A stretch of DNA of 64,000 nucleotides from Stentor roeselii (GCA_006503475.1 RSEH01000170.1:42209-106208); one strand, 5' to 3'. Positions 10,471 to 21,009 are shown, counted from the stretch's first letter. The notes: a model not told the origin generated them from the letters alone. Made by a program: numbers and translations.

Positions 10471-10662
10471 ATGGAATCAGAAAAACGAATCGAAGAACTG
10501 CGACGTCTAGGCCAAGCCAGTGGAGGAGATCCAAACGAAATAATCGAGTCAAGTTACTGGTCAGGCTTTCAAGAGACCTGGTCTTCCGGTCTATCAGAGG
10601 GTCATTCAGCCGGTCGTTCAAAGGCATTATCCGAGTTAAACATTTTCATTCCAAAGCATTAA
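10471..10662 (+). CDS. Small protein of unknown function (63 aa)
   Basis: ATG at 10471 after an A-rich leader; stop TAA at 10660-10662, one base before the stop of the convergent MORN gene. The product is charged and Gly/Ser-rich (ESSYWSGFQETWSSGLSEGH). Base composition matches the neighbouring exons rather than the AT-rich spacers, which supports coding. No family recognised; it may be a conserved micro-protein or a false call. Confidence 0.5.
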   Translation: MESEKRIEELRRLGQASGGDPNEIIESSYWSGFQETWSSGLSEGHSAGRSKALSELNIFIPKH

Positions 10663-10663
10663 A

Positions 10664-11842
10664 TTAACTTATAAGAGTTTGCACTTTCTTTCCATTCTGC
10701 CAAGTGCCTTCCTTGGTGATTCCATTGGCACTGGTATAACTTCCCTTTCCATCCTGTTTGCCTTCTTTCCAGAACCCTTCATACTTTCTTCCATCTTTCC
10801 AAGTAAATACTCCGAATCCATGTTTTTTATCATCAAGATACTCTCCTTCATATCTCCTTCCATCAGCCCAAGTGAAAGTTCCTTTTCCATGCATTTTATT
10901 ATCTTTCCACTGTCCAATATACTTCCTTCCGTCACTCCAGAAATAAGTGCCATCTCCATGAATATTATTCTGAACAAAATTCCCTTCATACCAGCTTCCA
11001 TCAGCCCATTCAAATCGTCCAGTTCCATGTTTAAGTCCATTTTCATATCTTCCAGTGTACTTTGCACCGTCAGGCCAAGTTTCAGTCCCTTCTCCATGTT
11101 GCTTGTCATTTTTCCAGAACCCTTCATACCTTGCGCCACTAATAGACCCTTCATCAGGGGCACCTCTGACCTTGACTCCATAATTATGAATGTAAATTCC
11201 GAAGCCATTTGCCCTGTCATTTTCCCAGTCGCCTTCATAAACATCTCCATTAGCGTGAATGAGTCTTCCTTTGCCGTTTGCCTTGTCATTTTCCCATTCA
11301 CCTTCATATACTGACCCGTCGCTCCAATGTTGGGAGCCGTGGCCTTGTCGTTGATTTTCGCTGTTCCATTGTCCAGTGTAAATCGCGTTGTTTTCCATGT
11401 TGACTGCTCCTCGCTTGATTAATGATGAAGTTTTGGGCGCTGGATACCTGAATGCGCCGAGTTTTGCCATTACTTTCAATGTGGAAGTGTTGGAGTAGTC
11501 CGGCACTTGGCTTGGAGGGATTTCGGTAATTAAACGACGGGGATTCATTGGAAGGGAATTTTGAGAGACTAGAGACGTGTGAAGGGGTTGAAGGCTTTGG
11601 AAGGATTTTATGTTTTGGACTTGCTTTCGGTCGATGTAGCCTCGGAATAAAGACTGAAGACTGATTAGGTCGCTTAGTTCTAATTTCAGCTCCAGGTAAG
11701 ATGAATTCGCTTCTTGAAGGGAACGGTTTGAGAGGATCACTGCTTGAAGCATGTTGTTGTCGATCGCTTGTCCTGTGTTGTCGTGGACTAACTGCTTCTC
11801 GTCTAGGTTACCTCCGTGAATGCATGAACAATTGCTGCCCAT
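10664..11842 (-). CDS. Lipid-anchored IQ/MORN-repeat protein
   Basis: 392 aa. It starts MGSNCSC: Gly2 with Ser6 fits N-myristoylation and Cys5/Cys7 fit palmitoylation. An IQ-like motif ISLQSLFRGYIDRKQ lies near residue 60. From about residue 150 to the end run eight to nine MORN repeats of the strict type YEGEWENDKANGKGRLIHAN, DGRKYIGQWKDNKMHGKGTF. This architecture is common in ciliates and fits a plasma-membrane or cortical scaffold responding to calmodulin (inference). It converges on the small gene with 1 bp between stop codons. Confidence 0.92.
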   Translation of the reverse strand: MGSNCSCIHGGNLDEKQLVHDNTGQAIDNNMLQAVILSNRSLQEANSSYLELKLELSDLISLQSLFRGYIDRKQVQNIKSFQSLQPLHTSLVSQNSLPMNPRRLITEIPPSQVPDYSNTSTLKVMAKLGAFRYPAPKTSSLIKRGAVNMENNAIYTGQWNSENQRQGHGSQHWSDGSVYEGEWENDKANGKGRLIHANGDVYEGDWENDRANGFGIYIHNYGVKVRGAPDEGSISGARYEGFWKNDKQHGEGTETWPDGAKYTGRYENGLKHGTGRFEWADGSWYEGNFVQNNIHGDGTYFWSDGRKYIGQWKDNKMHGKGTFTWADGRRYEGEYLDDKKHGFGVFTWKDGRKYEGFWKEGKQDGKGSYTSANGITKEGTWQNGKKVQTLIS

Positions 11843-12073
11843 TTTTAAATATTACACAGGATTATGAACTTGTTTCGATACAACGGTTTTGGTTTTTAAG
11901 TAGGGTTGGAGTTAGAGGGAGTCGTTTTGATTAGATGGGATTAGGTGTGATGATGGATTTAGATGTTTTAATGGGTTGGGATTTTGGAGGGTAAGGTTTT
12001 TGATGTTTGCATGGGTGGTTTATCTATAAAAAATAAACTCAATAATTAATAATCCTGAACCTCATTATTCTCC
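11843..12073. other. Spacer with strand-asymmetric 5' flank
   Basis: On the strand of the downstream MORN gene this flank is rich in C and A and nearly free of G, like the flanks at 10042-10170, 19310-19521 and 29740-29891. The portion next to RPC4 is a short 3' flank. No RNA gene or ORF is supported. Confidence 0.4.
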
Positions 12074-12799
12074 CTACACCTTCGGAGCAACTACCAGCTG
12101 CGATTTAACAGGTCCTAAAACAACTAAATCCTCAGCAATCCTAGCAACTTCCTGATAAAAAGTGCTCTGAACTCCATTAAAAACATTAAAAACCTGATCC
12201 TCAATAACCATTTCAATTTTTCCACTTTTATAAACCCTCATCTTCCCAACCTTTCCAAATCCCTGAGCCGGTAGTAGATCAGGTAGCTGCACAATGAACA
12301 AATTTCCATCTTCCATCTTTCGTTCATCACTTTGGTTGTTCTGATTAAAAAAAGGCAGAGTAAGAGGAGCATACTGATCAACTTCCATTGAGCTAAGCCA
12401 GGTATTTTCAGATCTTTCTTTTTCCTGATTTTTCACAATTTTATCCAATCCACTTTCCCCAGCAAGTCGAAAAGCGACTTTTTCAGGTTGTCTTTTAAAA
12501 GTTCTGGAAACAACAGTCCTAGGGTCTTGATTAGAATGTGAAATAAGAACTTTTGACGATAAAGAATGAGAAATTTCACTGAAACTTGAACTTCTAGGTC
12601 TTTCCGCTGCTAGTTCTGAGGACTTTTTCCTTGCAAGTTTTTTAGGAATTCGAACAGCGGCCGTATTCGGCAAGAACTTTTTCTTGGGTGTTAAAGACTC
12701 AGGCCTGAATGACATGATTGACTGAAGTCTTTTCGGCATCTCTTCTTCGGATTGAGTCCTAAATTTTCTATTTGCTGAAAAACGTGACTCAGGGTCCAT
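12074..12799 (-). CDS. RNA polymerase III subunit RPC4 (RPC53/POLR3D)
   Basis: 241 aa from the ATG at 12799-12797 (MDPESRFSANRK). An upstream extension of the frame has only an earlier internal ATG near 12867 and would overlap the divergent gene. N-terminal KKKFLPNTAAVRIPKKLARK matches the RPC4 entry motif (KxFxPN...R.). The C-terminal RPC4 core is clear: LFIVQLPDLLP, then GKVGKMRVYKSGKIEMVI, then VLGPVKSQLVVAPKV. RPC4 pairs with RPC5 in a TFIIF-like module of Pol III, acting in initiation and termination of tRNA and 5S transcription. It is shorter than the human protein (about 400 aa), mostly in the linker. Confidence 0.88.
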   Translation of the reverse strand: MDPESRFSANRKFRTQSEEEMPKRLQSIMSFRPESLTPKKKFLPNTAAVRIPKKLARKKSSELAAERPRSSSFSEISHSLSSKVLISHSNQDPRTVVSRTFKRQPEKVAFRLAGESGLDKIVKNQEKERSENTWLSSMEVDQYAPLTLPFFNQNNQSDERKMEDGNLFIVQLPDLLPAQGFGKVGKMRVYKSGKIEMVIEDQVFNVFNGVQSTFYQEVARIAEDLVVLGPVKSQLVVAPKV

Positions 12800-12808
12800 G
12801 TTGAGATT

Positions 12809-15688
12809 ATGAAATACTTCATGGTTTCCAACTACAGACAACAGATAAACCAGAATATTCAACATCTGGTTGAAGAACTCATTAAAAGTGAAACTGGACT
12901 CTCGGTACTGTCGACGTAGGTCAAAAGTAGAAACTTTCGAATTGCTAAAGACTTTTGTTTGAATAACCTCAACAGTCACCAGTTCCAAGAACCGGATTCA
13001 CTTAAAGTTAAGAGACATTTAACAGGTCTTGTTCAAAAGTTAAGAGTTAATTCTCAGATTACGAAAGCGAAAAGGTTGCAAGAGTTAATTGAAATGTTTG
13101 AGGAAAAGTCAAGTTCTGAATATAAATACTCGAAAATCTGGCTTTTAAGTCTAGTTTCGACTTCTCCTCTGCATAGTGAGATTATCTTTGGAAGTCCTGA
13201 TGAAGCCCAGCTTCGTATTTGCCATGAGGAAGAAATCAGCCTTTCGGATACCTCGTCTTTAGACTGGGAGGAGTCCTCTGAAGATGAAGAGATTCCTGAG
13301 GAAAAGGAAGAACGATTTGTTATTGTTGAAAGGCAAACTCCTCAAGACGCTCCTTCTCCTGATGACTCGGAAACTGAAGAGATTGAAGAAGGTTTACCTG
13401 ATGAACAAGGAAGGTGTTATGATAACCCTTGCACATTAGCGGACCAGTTTTACCAGTCATTATGTAGAAAAAGTCGACAAGGCAGTAAATCACTTATACT
13501 GCCTTGGCCATACACTCGAGTTACAGAGCGCGAAATAATAGACAAGATTTTTCCAATGCTTTTAGGCCTTAGCAACAATTTCTTCGAATTTGATTCAAGG
13601 TCTAATTCATTTCAGTCTCTATTGCAACTTGAAATATCTCATCTTACTCCAAGTTCTCTTTCAAATTTCTTATCTTTTTTCATGCAACTTTCTAGTCTTC
13701 TTATCTCCCTTCAGCTGAAAGCTGATGATCTAGGGAAAGATCCTTGCATTGCCTTTCAATATCTAGGCTTTACCTGCAATGAAATTTTATCTGAATTCCG
13801 GAAAACTATTCTTAGTATGCAAGACGAGTTTTCAGTGCAAACAGGAGGATTTTCTCGAGAATCTCTTCAAAAGTTCCCAGGCAAGTCGATTACTTTGATC
13901 AGTCTTCGAAGTGGTTTATGTTCAATGCTCGAGCAAGGGAAACTACTGCAAGAAGTGACTGAAAAGCTGGAAAATGACCCTGTGTTAAAGACTTGTTCAT
14001 TACTTGACCATTTGTTTTCATTGATTCAGTTTAACTATTCACTGACAGACCATTCTTCTTTTTCTATTTTTGTGAGACTTTTTCTAAGCTGCCTTCGCCC
14101 TTTCATCAGTGACTTGACCAGATGGCTCACTCAAGGCACTGTCAATGGTCTAGACCCAGGCTTTATGATAGAAAAATCCCCAGAAAGCACTTTACTCGTC
14201 GATGCCTGGCAATTGACATTCAAGTTAAGAAGTGCTTCAAACAAAGAAGTCGTTCCAAGTTTCATGAAAGGAATAAAAGATCAGGTGTTAACTGTGGGTA
14301 AAAACATGATGCTTATCAGAAAAATCGAAGAAAATATCTTAGATCATGTACTGCCCCCTGCTTCAGATTTACTTATGGGCCTAGAAAAACTGGTGATTTC
14401 GAAGATTTTTCAGGAATGCGGACACTTTTTAAACCATTCTCCTTCGAAAGAGACTTTGATGGTCTCTTCAATCAGGTGGGACAGGAACGTTCCTCAGCCG
14501 GTTCAGTTGAAAGAGATGAGACTTGCTTTTGAATTCGGACTTCGAAGTGAAGACCAGGCTGAATATGGTGAAAGGACTGGGAAGACTGAAGCCTTTAACA
14601 TTGGGGATATCATGAAGCCCAGTGAGTACCTGATTGAAAAGTACCAGCCTTGTGTTAACTTTGAAGAGTCTCCTGCGTATATTGTTAAATCTTGGACTTC
14701 TTTCAAACATGTCTTAGATGAGTCCATCGCGAAGCCGGTGACTCAACTGCATACTGATACTTGCTCTTATATCTTAAAGATTCTCAATGAAAAGTTTCAC
14801 CTTGATCGATACTTTAAAGCGATTCGAGAGGTCTTTTTACTTGAAAACGCTGAAAACATGCGTCCTTTATTGAAGTTTATCAATAAAACTCCTGATTTGT
14901 CAGCATGTAGGAATAACTCTTATGATCTCAGGAATAGTTTTCAAGAATGTCTCAAAACGACAAGCAATAAAGACTTGGCTAGTTTTTTTACTTGTGAGAT
15001 TCGACAATGTGAACCTAGTAGAAGTCCTATTGACTCAATTGAACTTTTAAGTATTAGTTTCGCTGCTCCAACACCTTTGGACATCTGCTTTGATGAGAAC
15101 TCGATTAAGATGTATCAGAAGCTTAACACCCGGATACTTCAAATTAAAAGGGCTGTCTTTTGTGCTAAAAATATGAAGTGGAGGTCGAGGAATGCTTTGG
15201 GTTTTGGACATTCTCATCGAAAATTTATGCTTTTTCAGAAAAAACTTATTCATTTTAGTAGTTGCTTTGAAGAATATGTTTTGCAGGATGTTCTTCATTC
15301 TTTGGCGATTTGGTTTCTTAATGAGAAGAATAAGGTTAAGAGTATTGATGAACTTAGAGCACTTCATAGTGATTATCTTGAAAAAGCTATTGAAAGGTGT
15401 CTTTTAAGTCATAAGAAAAGTCCTTTGAGTGCTGCTGTTAATGCTGTTTTTGTTGTTTGTGTTAGGTTTTTTGAATTGATGAAGAAAAATGAAAGTGAGG
15501 AGTTTGAAAGTATGGAATGTAAGATGGTCTTCGAAGACTTAGAGCAAAATTTTGAGACAGCGAACCGAATTCTCTTAAACGTGTTATCCAAGAGTTTGCA
15601 CAACAAGCGCCAGCTGAATTGTAATCCTTACTTAGACCTAAACAGCTACTTCACCTTGAACTTCAACCGATTTTACATGTTTGACTGA
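12809..15688 (+). CDS. Gamma-tubulin complex component, GCP5-like
   Basis: 954 aa after removing the 15-nt intron 12905-12919 (GTACTGTCGACGTAG); the first exon begins at the ATG at 12809 (MKYFMVSNYRQQ). Stop is TGA. The spliced N-terminus NFRIAKDFCLNNLNSHQFQE and the acidic DWEESSEDEEIP segment parallel GCP5 of animals. The following Spc97/Spc98 (GRIP) domains run from about residue 190 (VTEREIIDKIFPMLLGLSNN) to the C-terminus (SIDELRALHSDYLEKAIERC, NPYLDLNSYFTLNFNRFYMF). GCP4/5/6-type subunits form the gamma-TuRC, so the protein should act in microtubule nucleation at basal bodies. Only 9 bp separate its start from that of RPC4. Confidence 0.88.
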
Positions 15689-15706
15689 TTAACTTAGAAT
15701 ATTACA

Positions 15707-17041
15707 TTAGCTATCTGTTTGAAGTTTATCCAGCAAAGCCAATTTGGCTCTGATAGTATTGATGATCATTTCATTGACCTCTTCGCCAGTTTGAATGCCT
15801 TTCTTGCTTTTAAACTTGAGGTCATCCAGTCGAAGTTCTTTTCTTTTAGCCCGTTGTTCAATGAATTCAGTTTTTTCGATAATTTTTTGGACCTTCGCTT
15901 GACTGAGTTCTCTTTGATTCATCCCGTTGAAGATATCATCAAAAACTTGTTTATCGTCTTTTTCATTAATTTCCCTTCTCTGTCGAAACTCCGCGATGTA
16001 GTCCGGCACGATTTTAACCTGCTCTGGAGTCATTTCTTTCCTTTTTCTTGTTTTTACCTCTTTTTTTACCTCGTTTAAATGAAGTTTCGAATTTAACTCA
16101 AATAAATTTTCACCACTTTTCGAAGAGTTTAAACTTTTTTTACTCAAAACTTTTTTTTCTTCTGTTTCAGGAATGAACATTTCTTTTACCAGCTTTGAAT
16201 ATTGAAGCCTTTTTTGGGCATTTATAATTTTTTCTTCCCTGCTTTTTTCAAGGTCTTCTTTGGCCTTTCTGTCATTTTCCAGAACAGCTTCAGTGAACTT
16301 TGAAGAAAAATGGTTTTCATTCTGGACCATTTCGTTGATTTTCTGCTCTTTTTGTTTTTTTCTTCGATAGTCTTGGATTTTTTTAAGTTCGTCGTGTTTC
16401 TTGCAATGCTCTGCAAGTTCTTCTGGGTCAAGTGGCTTAAACAAGACATGTTTCTTTGCAAGTTCAGCTTTTTGAAGTTCCAGCTGAGGCAAGACCCTTG
16501 AATTTTTGTAATTTTCTTCAATTTGCTTGAAAAGTGGTTTTTTGAAGGACTTCCTGACGAGGTCTCCTTCGAGATCTTCATTAAAATGTTTTCTGAATTC
16601 ATTTTTTCTCATCGATTCGAGGTTCTTTTTGTTTTTTTCTTCAAAAAACATAAAGTTCTCGATTTTATTCTTTTTTAATTCTTCAATTTCCTGAAAAAGT
16701 CGAAGTCTGAACTCTTTTTCCCTTTCTTGAGTCTTTTTTTGTCTAAGACTTCTTTCATATGCGATTTTTTTAGTAAATTCTTTGCATTCTTCCGCCTTTT
16801 TCCTAGCTTCTTCTTTCATCTCAAGTCTTGTTTTCGTTTCAGGCTTGGGAGGAGAGAATTCAGGAGAATTTCCTGTTTTTGACTTGAACCTAAGTCTTTT
16901 ATCAGGAAAAGAAATAAGAGAAGAACGTATTTTGCTTTGAACCATCAAAACCGCAGAAGAAGTTGAAAGTTTTACACAGTCCTTTGTAAGTGACGGCAGA
17001 GACAGTGAGTCAATCATTAGTTGTAAATAATTGCCGGCCAT
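15707..17041 (-). CDS. Highly charged coiled-coil protein
   Basis: 444 aa, no intron visible. After about 60 residues the protein is almost all Lys/Glu-rich helix. A recognisable block is KKPLFKQIEENYKNSRVLPQ followed by LAKKHVLFKPLDPEELAEHC. Similar blocks occur in uncharacterised ciliate and flagellate axoneme-type proteins as far as I recall; I cannot name the family. It begins 9 bp after the stop of the upstream LRR gene and converges on GCP5 (18 bp between stops). Confidence 0.82.
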   Translation of the reverse strand: MAGNYLQLMIDSLSLPSLTKDCVKLSTSSAVLMVQSKIRSSLISFPDKRLRFKSKTGNSPEFSPPKPETKTRLEMKEEARKKAEECKEFTKKIAYERSLRQKKTQEREKEFRLRLFQEIEELKKNKIENFMFFEEKNKKNLESMRKNEFRKHFNEDLEGDLVRKSFKKPLFKQIEENYKNSRVLPQLELQKAELAKKHVLFKPLDPEELAEHCKKHDELKKIQDYRRKKQKEQKINEMVQNENHFSSKFTEAVLENDRKAKEDLEKSREEKIINAQKRLQYSKLVKEMFIPETEEKKVLSKKSLNSSKSGENLFELNSKLHLNEVKKEVKTRKRKEMTPEQVKIVPDYIAEFRQRREINEKDDKQVFDDIFNGMNQRELSQAKVQKIIEKTEFIEQRAKRKELRLDDLKFKSKKGIQTGEEVNEMIINTIRAKLALLDKLQTDS

Positions 17042-17050
17042 TTAGCTAAT

Positions 17051-19309
17051 TTACAATAAACCTGAAATCAAACTTTTGCATCTTCGAGAGTTTCGCACTT
17101 GCAGGACTGGAATTTGACTTTGAACCTCTTCGACTTTATGACAAGATTTCGAGTTTTTCCTTCGAAATTTTGATTTAATTTTTTCGATCTCCTGGCTTCG
17201 CTCAGTGATTTTCTGGATCATGAACTTCTTCGAGGTTTCTTCGTTGTTTTTGAAGTGGGTCGCGATTTCGAGTTCGTTGTTCAGTTTTTTTGAAATTTTT
17301 GATTTTTCGAGTTTTTTTGATTCTATGGCGAGTTTTAAAAGGTTTCCTTTTTGAGTTTTACTTTTTTCTTCAAGGCGAGAAATTTCGATATCTTTGATTT
17401 TTAGGTTCAAGGCTTGTTCTGTGATGATTCTTTCGTTAGTGATTTTGGTTTTCTAAGTGATTTTTACGTAAATCAAGCTGTTTAACTCGTCCATTTCAGC
17501 CACTAATAAAGTTTTTTTGTTTTTTAATTTGTTCTGTTCGTCAAGAAGTTCCATCATTTGTTGTTGTTCGAGTTCTTTTAAGTGTTTTAACTTGAAGCCT
17601 TTTTCACTGACTTTTTCTTGAACCGAGTTTTTTTCTTTATTTAAACTCATGAGTTTAAAGTGAATATTTTCAAGGACTGAGTTATCAGAGTAGATCTTGT
17701 TTATCGCTTGTTTCAATGCAGGAACTTCTTGTTTTTTCTTAAGTTTACAGTTATTTCTCGCCTTTTCCTTGATTTCTCGATAGACCTTCACACTTATCGG
17801 GTTGAAGTCAAGATCGACTGCGAGAAGCGTATTTTTTTTCCTAATGATTTCATTTAACACCCTGCCGAAGTCGTCTTGAATGAGGTTCTGCTTTAATGAA
17901 AGAGTTTCAAGAGTTTTATGATGATTTATTGATTTGATTAACGTGATGGCTCCTTTACTTCTGATCTTGTTGTTTGTTAAAATCAGTGATTTCAAGACCT
18001 GGTTCTTATTCAGACCGACAGCGATGTCTTCACAACCTGAGTCTTGAATAAAGTTATTTGAAAAGTCAAGTTCTTCTAATCCGAAGTTTCTACTCAGGCC
18101 TTCTGAGATCCCTGCAAGGCTCTGTCTGTGAAGAAGACAACTTGAAAGGACTAGTCGCTTTAAACTTGCATTTTCGTATAAAAACTCGAGAAACTCATGA
18201 GAAAGACCTTTTGACAAGTTATTTTTTGACAGGTCTAAAGATTCTAGAATTGAGTTGTTTTTAAGTGATTTGAATAGAAAAGAGGCTCCTTTGCTGCTGA
18301 TTGAGTTCTCGCAAAGAACCAGGCGGGTCACTGGGCAGTACTGTCCAAACCCGAAACTGAGAAAGACTGAGACATAATCCGCACCTTCATCTCCAAGCTT
18401 GTTGAAAGAGAGGTTTAAATATTTTACCTCAGTGGTTGAAAGGACTTTTGATAGTTTTTCAACACCCTTCGCACCAAGCGAGTTTCCTGAAAGATCCAAA
18501 GAAGTTAAATAAGTGTTTTGGTCAAGACCTGAAATCAGGAAATCAAGACCTTCTGAAGTGACTCCTGTACTTGAAAGGTTGAGAATCGCCAGGATTTTAC
18601 TTTGTTTAAGCAGTAATGAAAGACTTTTGCATCCATGAGTTCCTAGCCTATTTCTATGAATCTGACCTTTAGAAGCCAAATCTAAACTTGATATACTTTC
18701 ATTGAAAACTAGTTCTTTTAAGCAACTTTCCATTCCTCGCTCAGATATATCGTTAGAAGATAAGTCTAGATGTGAAATGCAAAGAGAACTTTTTAATGAC
18801 CTCATTAATGACAGGGCGCCTTCATCTTTTAAGTGATTTTTGCTTAAAAGTAAAGAACAAAAGTTTCGGTTTTCTGAAAGAATCGTTCCTAGAATGTTGG
18901 CTGTGTTGCTTCCAAGACCCAGACCTGTCAAGTTTAGTTTTCGGTCTTTTAGGTTTGAAGCACAGTAATTAAAAAAACGCTTTTCTTGGTCTTCTGTTTC
19001 GCTTATTCCTAAGTCGTAACATTTTGCTTTGAATAGATTTGAAAAGTCATCTTGAGAGATTTTGAGAGACTTTTGGGGAAGGACTTGAAAGTCCTTTCGT
19101 ACTGTTGATGCTGTTCTTGGACGGGATAGAAAGTTGCAGGAGTCTTTTTGGAATGATAAGCTTCGGCTTTGGTGCTTGCGAGGATTTTCTTTTATGGAAC
19201 AGGTGGAGGATCGTAGACCAGAGGAAGATTGAAGGAAGTTACTTAGCTGATTATTAGAACCATACAAAGCCTCTTCAAATTTATCCCAAGTTTTCCCATG
19301 TTTTTTCAT
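17051..19309 (-). CDS. Leucine-rich-repeat (RNase-inhibitor type) coiled-coil protein
   Basis: 747 aa. A 15-nt intron at 17453-17467 (GTAAAAATCACTTAG) joins the main frame to a 126-codon second exon. About residues 110-480 hold ribonuclease-inhibitor-type LRRs: LSLLLKQSKILAILNLSSTG, TYLTSLDLSGNSLGAKGVEK, SILESLDLSKNNLSKGL, VLKSLILTNNKIRSKGAITL. From about 520 to the end it is coiled coil, and the intron lies inside it. The architecture suits a scaffold or interaction protein; comparable LRR-coiled-coil proteins occur in cilia (inference). Its stop is 9 bp before the next start on the same strand. Confidence 0.88.
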
Positions 19310-19521
19310 TTTTAGACAAGAAGTTCAAAATCCAAAAGACACCAATCCAAAACCCTCAACTCCAAAATAACCATAAACCAACCAAAATCCAAGCCCTAAA
19401 AACATTTTCCTAAAAATCAATTCCAAACACCTAAATTCACTCTTAAACCCCTATTTCTTAAAGAAAATCAGCTAATTTAGTTCCATCTTAATTAAAATCC
19501 TTACATCTGAGCCTCAAATAA
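19310..19521. promoter_or_regulatory. C/A-rich, G-poor divergent promoter region
   Basis: This spacer lies between divergent starts. On the + strand it is dominated by A, C and T with very little G (AACCCTCAACTCC, AAGCCCTAAAAAC, AACCCCTATTTCTT), as in the flanks of other genes here. The strand bias follows the CDPK gene. Promoter function is inferred from position and recurrence only. Confidence 0.35.
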
Positions 19522-21009
19522 ATGGGAGCCTTATGTTCCGGTTCAATTCAAACCCTTCCATCAACTCCAGGTCACTCTCCAGTTCTAACCTCAAAAGACG
19601 ACCTTCAGTTCAGTCCAAGTCTATTCGTTCAAGAAAACAAAGACTCATTCTTCACAATTTACGAACTTCACGAGAAGCCCATCGGTTCAGGAGCCTTTGC
19701 CGAGGTCTGGCTTTGCGACCACAAGCGAAGTGGAGAGACAAGAGCAGTGAAAATTCTTCACAAGTCAGGAATTTCAGAAGAAGAAGTCCGTATTCGTTCA
19801 GTTTTCTTAGAAGTAGAAATTTTGAAAACTTTAGACCATCCTAATGTTTTAAAAGTTTTTGAGTACTTTGAAGATGACCAGGATTATTACATTGTTATGG
19901 AATTTTGCCCTGGAGGTGATTTGTTTGATAAACTTGAGTCTGTCGGGACTTTTAATGAAAAATTCGCTGCACGGGTCATGAAATTGTTACTTAATGGACT
20001 GAGTTACTTGCATAGTCGACGAGTTGTGCATCGTGACATAAAACCAGAGAATGTTCTTTTGATTAATCCGAGTTTCGAGGAATTCAATTTAAAAATCATT
20101 GACTTCAACGTCGCGACGAAGAAGACTGACAAGAAACTCTCTGGGATTTCAGGGACTACTGACTATATGGCACCTGAGGTCTTTCGGGGAGTTTATGATG
20201 AAAAATGTGATATTTGGAGTGCAGGGATCGTTCTTTACTTGATGATGTCCAGTTGTCTACCCTTTCCCTGCCCTAATGATGAAGAGGCTGAAAAAAACAT
20301 CTGCAATGCGAAGTACACCTTCCCTGATGAGTTCTTCGCTGAGGTCTCGAAAGACTGCAAAGATTTAATCAACAAGCTTCTCACGAAAAACCCGAATTCC
20401 CGCCCTTCCGCTGTAGAAGCCTTGAAACATCCTTGGATCACTCGGAACTCTCCTGATCGATGCGATTCAGAAGTACTTACCAGGACTTTAACTAAAATGA
20501 AAACAATCAACAAAGCAGGGAAGTTGAAAGAACTCTTCACGACTTTCATCATTTCTCAAGTCGGATACTCTGAGGCGACTAGAAAACTTGAACAAGTTTT
20601 TTCAAAAATAGATAAAAATAAAGACGGCGTTATCAATTTTCATGAATTGACAGAAGTCCTTTGTTTGGAGATGGACAAAGACCAGGCTAAAAAAATCGCA
20701 TTTGAAATAATGGAAAAAATGGACTGTGATGGAAGTGGAGAAGTGGAATATACTGAGTTTCTTAGAATTGCAATGGAAGAAGAAACTTTACTTAGCAGAG
20801 AAAATCTTAGAAAGGCTTTTTATTATTTTGATAAGGATAAAAGTGACTCTATTGAAAAAGATGAGTTGGTGATTTGGCTTAGTTCAGGTCATATCATTCC
20901 TGAGAATATCATTCAGGAGCTGATTGACGAGGCTGATATCAACGGCGACGGCAATATCGACATTCAAGAATTCGAAGAACTTTTAGCTTCCAAGCTGGAA
21001 ATAGATTAA
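19522..21009 (+). CDS. Calcium-dependent protein kinase (CDPK), lipid-anchored
   Basis: 495 aa. N-terminus MGALCSGS predicts myristoyl plus palmitoyl anchoring. Kinase domain about 47-308: GSGAFAEVW loop, Lys77 in AVKIL, HRD at 170-172, APE at 217-219. The metal-binding triad reads DFN (194-196) rather than DFG; Asp is kept. After a junction region come four EF hands: DKNKDGVINFHE, DCDGSGEVEYTE, DKDKSDSIEKDE (position 6 is Asp, not Gly) and DINGDGNIDIQE. This is the complete CDPK plan (kinase, autoinhibitory junction, calmodulin-like domain), expected to phosphorylate membrane-proximal targets in response to Ca2+. Confidence 0.95.
   Translation: MGALCSGSIQTLPSTPGHSPVLTSKDDLQFSPSLFVQENKDSFFTIYELHEKPIGSGAFAEVWLCDHKRSGETRAVKILHKSGISEEEVRIRSVFLEVEILKTLDHPNVLKVFEYFEDDQDYYIVMEFCPGGDLFDKLESVGTFNEKFAARVMKLLLNGLSYLHSRRVVHRDIKPENVLLINPSFEEFNLKIIDFNVATKKTDKKLSGISGTTDYMAPEVFRGVYDEKCDIWSAGIVLYLMMSSCLPFPCPNDEEAEKNICNAKYTFPDEFFAEVSKDCKDLINKLLTKNPNSRPSAVEALKHPWITRNSPDRCDSEVLTRTLTKMKTINKAGKLKELFTTFIISQVGYSEATRKLEQVFSKIDKNKDGVINFHELTEVLCLEMDKDQAKKIAFEIMEKMDCDGSGEVEYTEFLRIAMEEETLLSRENLRKAFYYFDKDKSDSIEKDELVIWLSSGHIIPENIIQELIDEADINGDGNIDIQEFEELLASKLEID

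Noticed and set aside
12800-12988. Longer N-terminus for RPC4
   Set aside because: The extension starts with TTG, overlaps the first exon of GCP5, and has no family similarity; the ATG at 12799 fits better.
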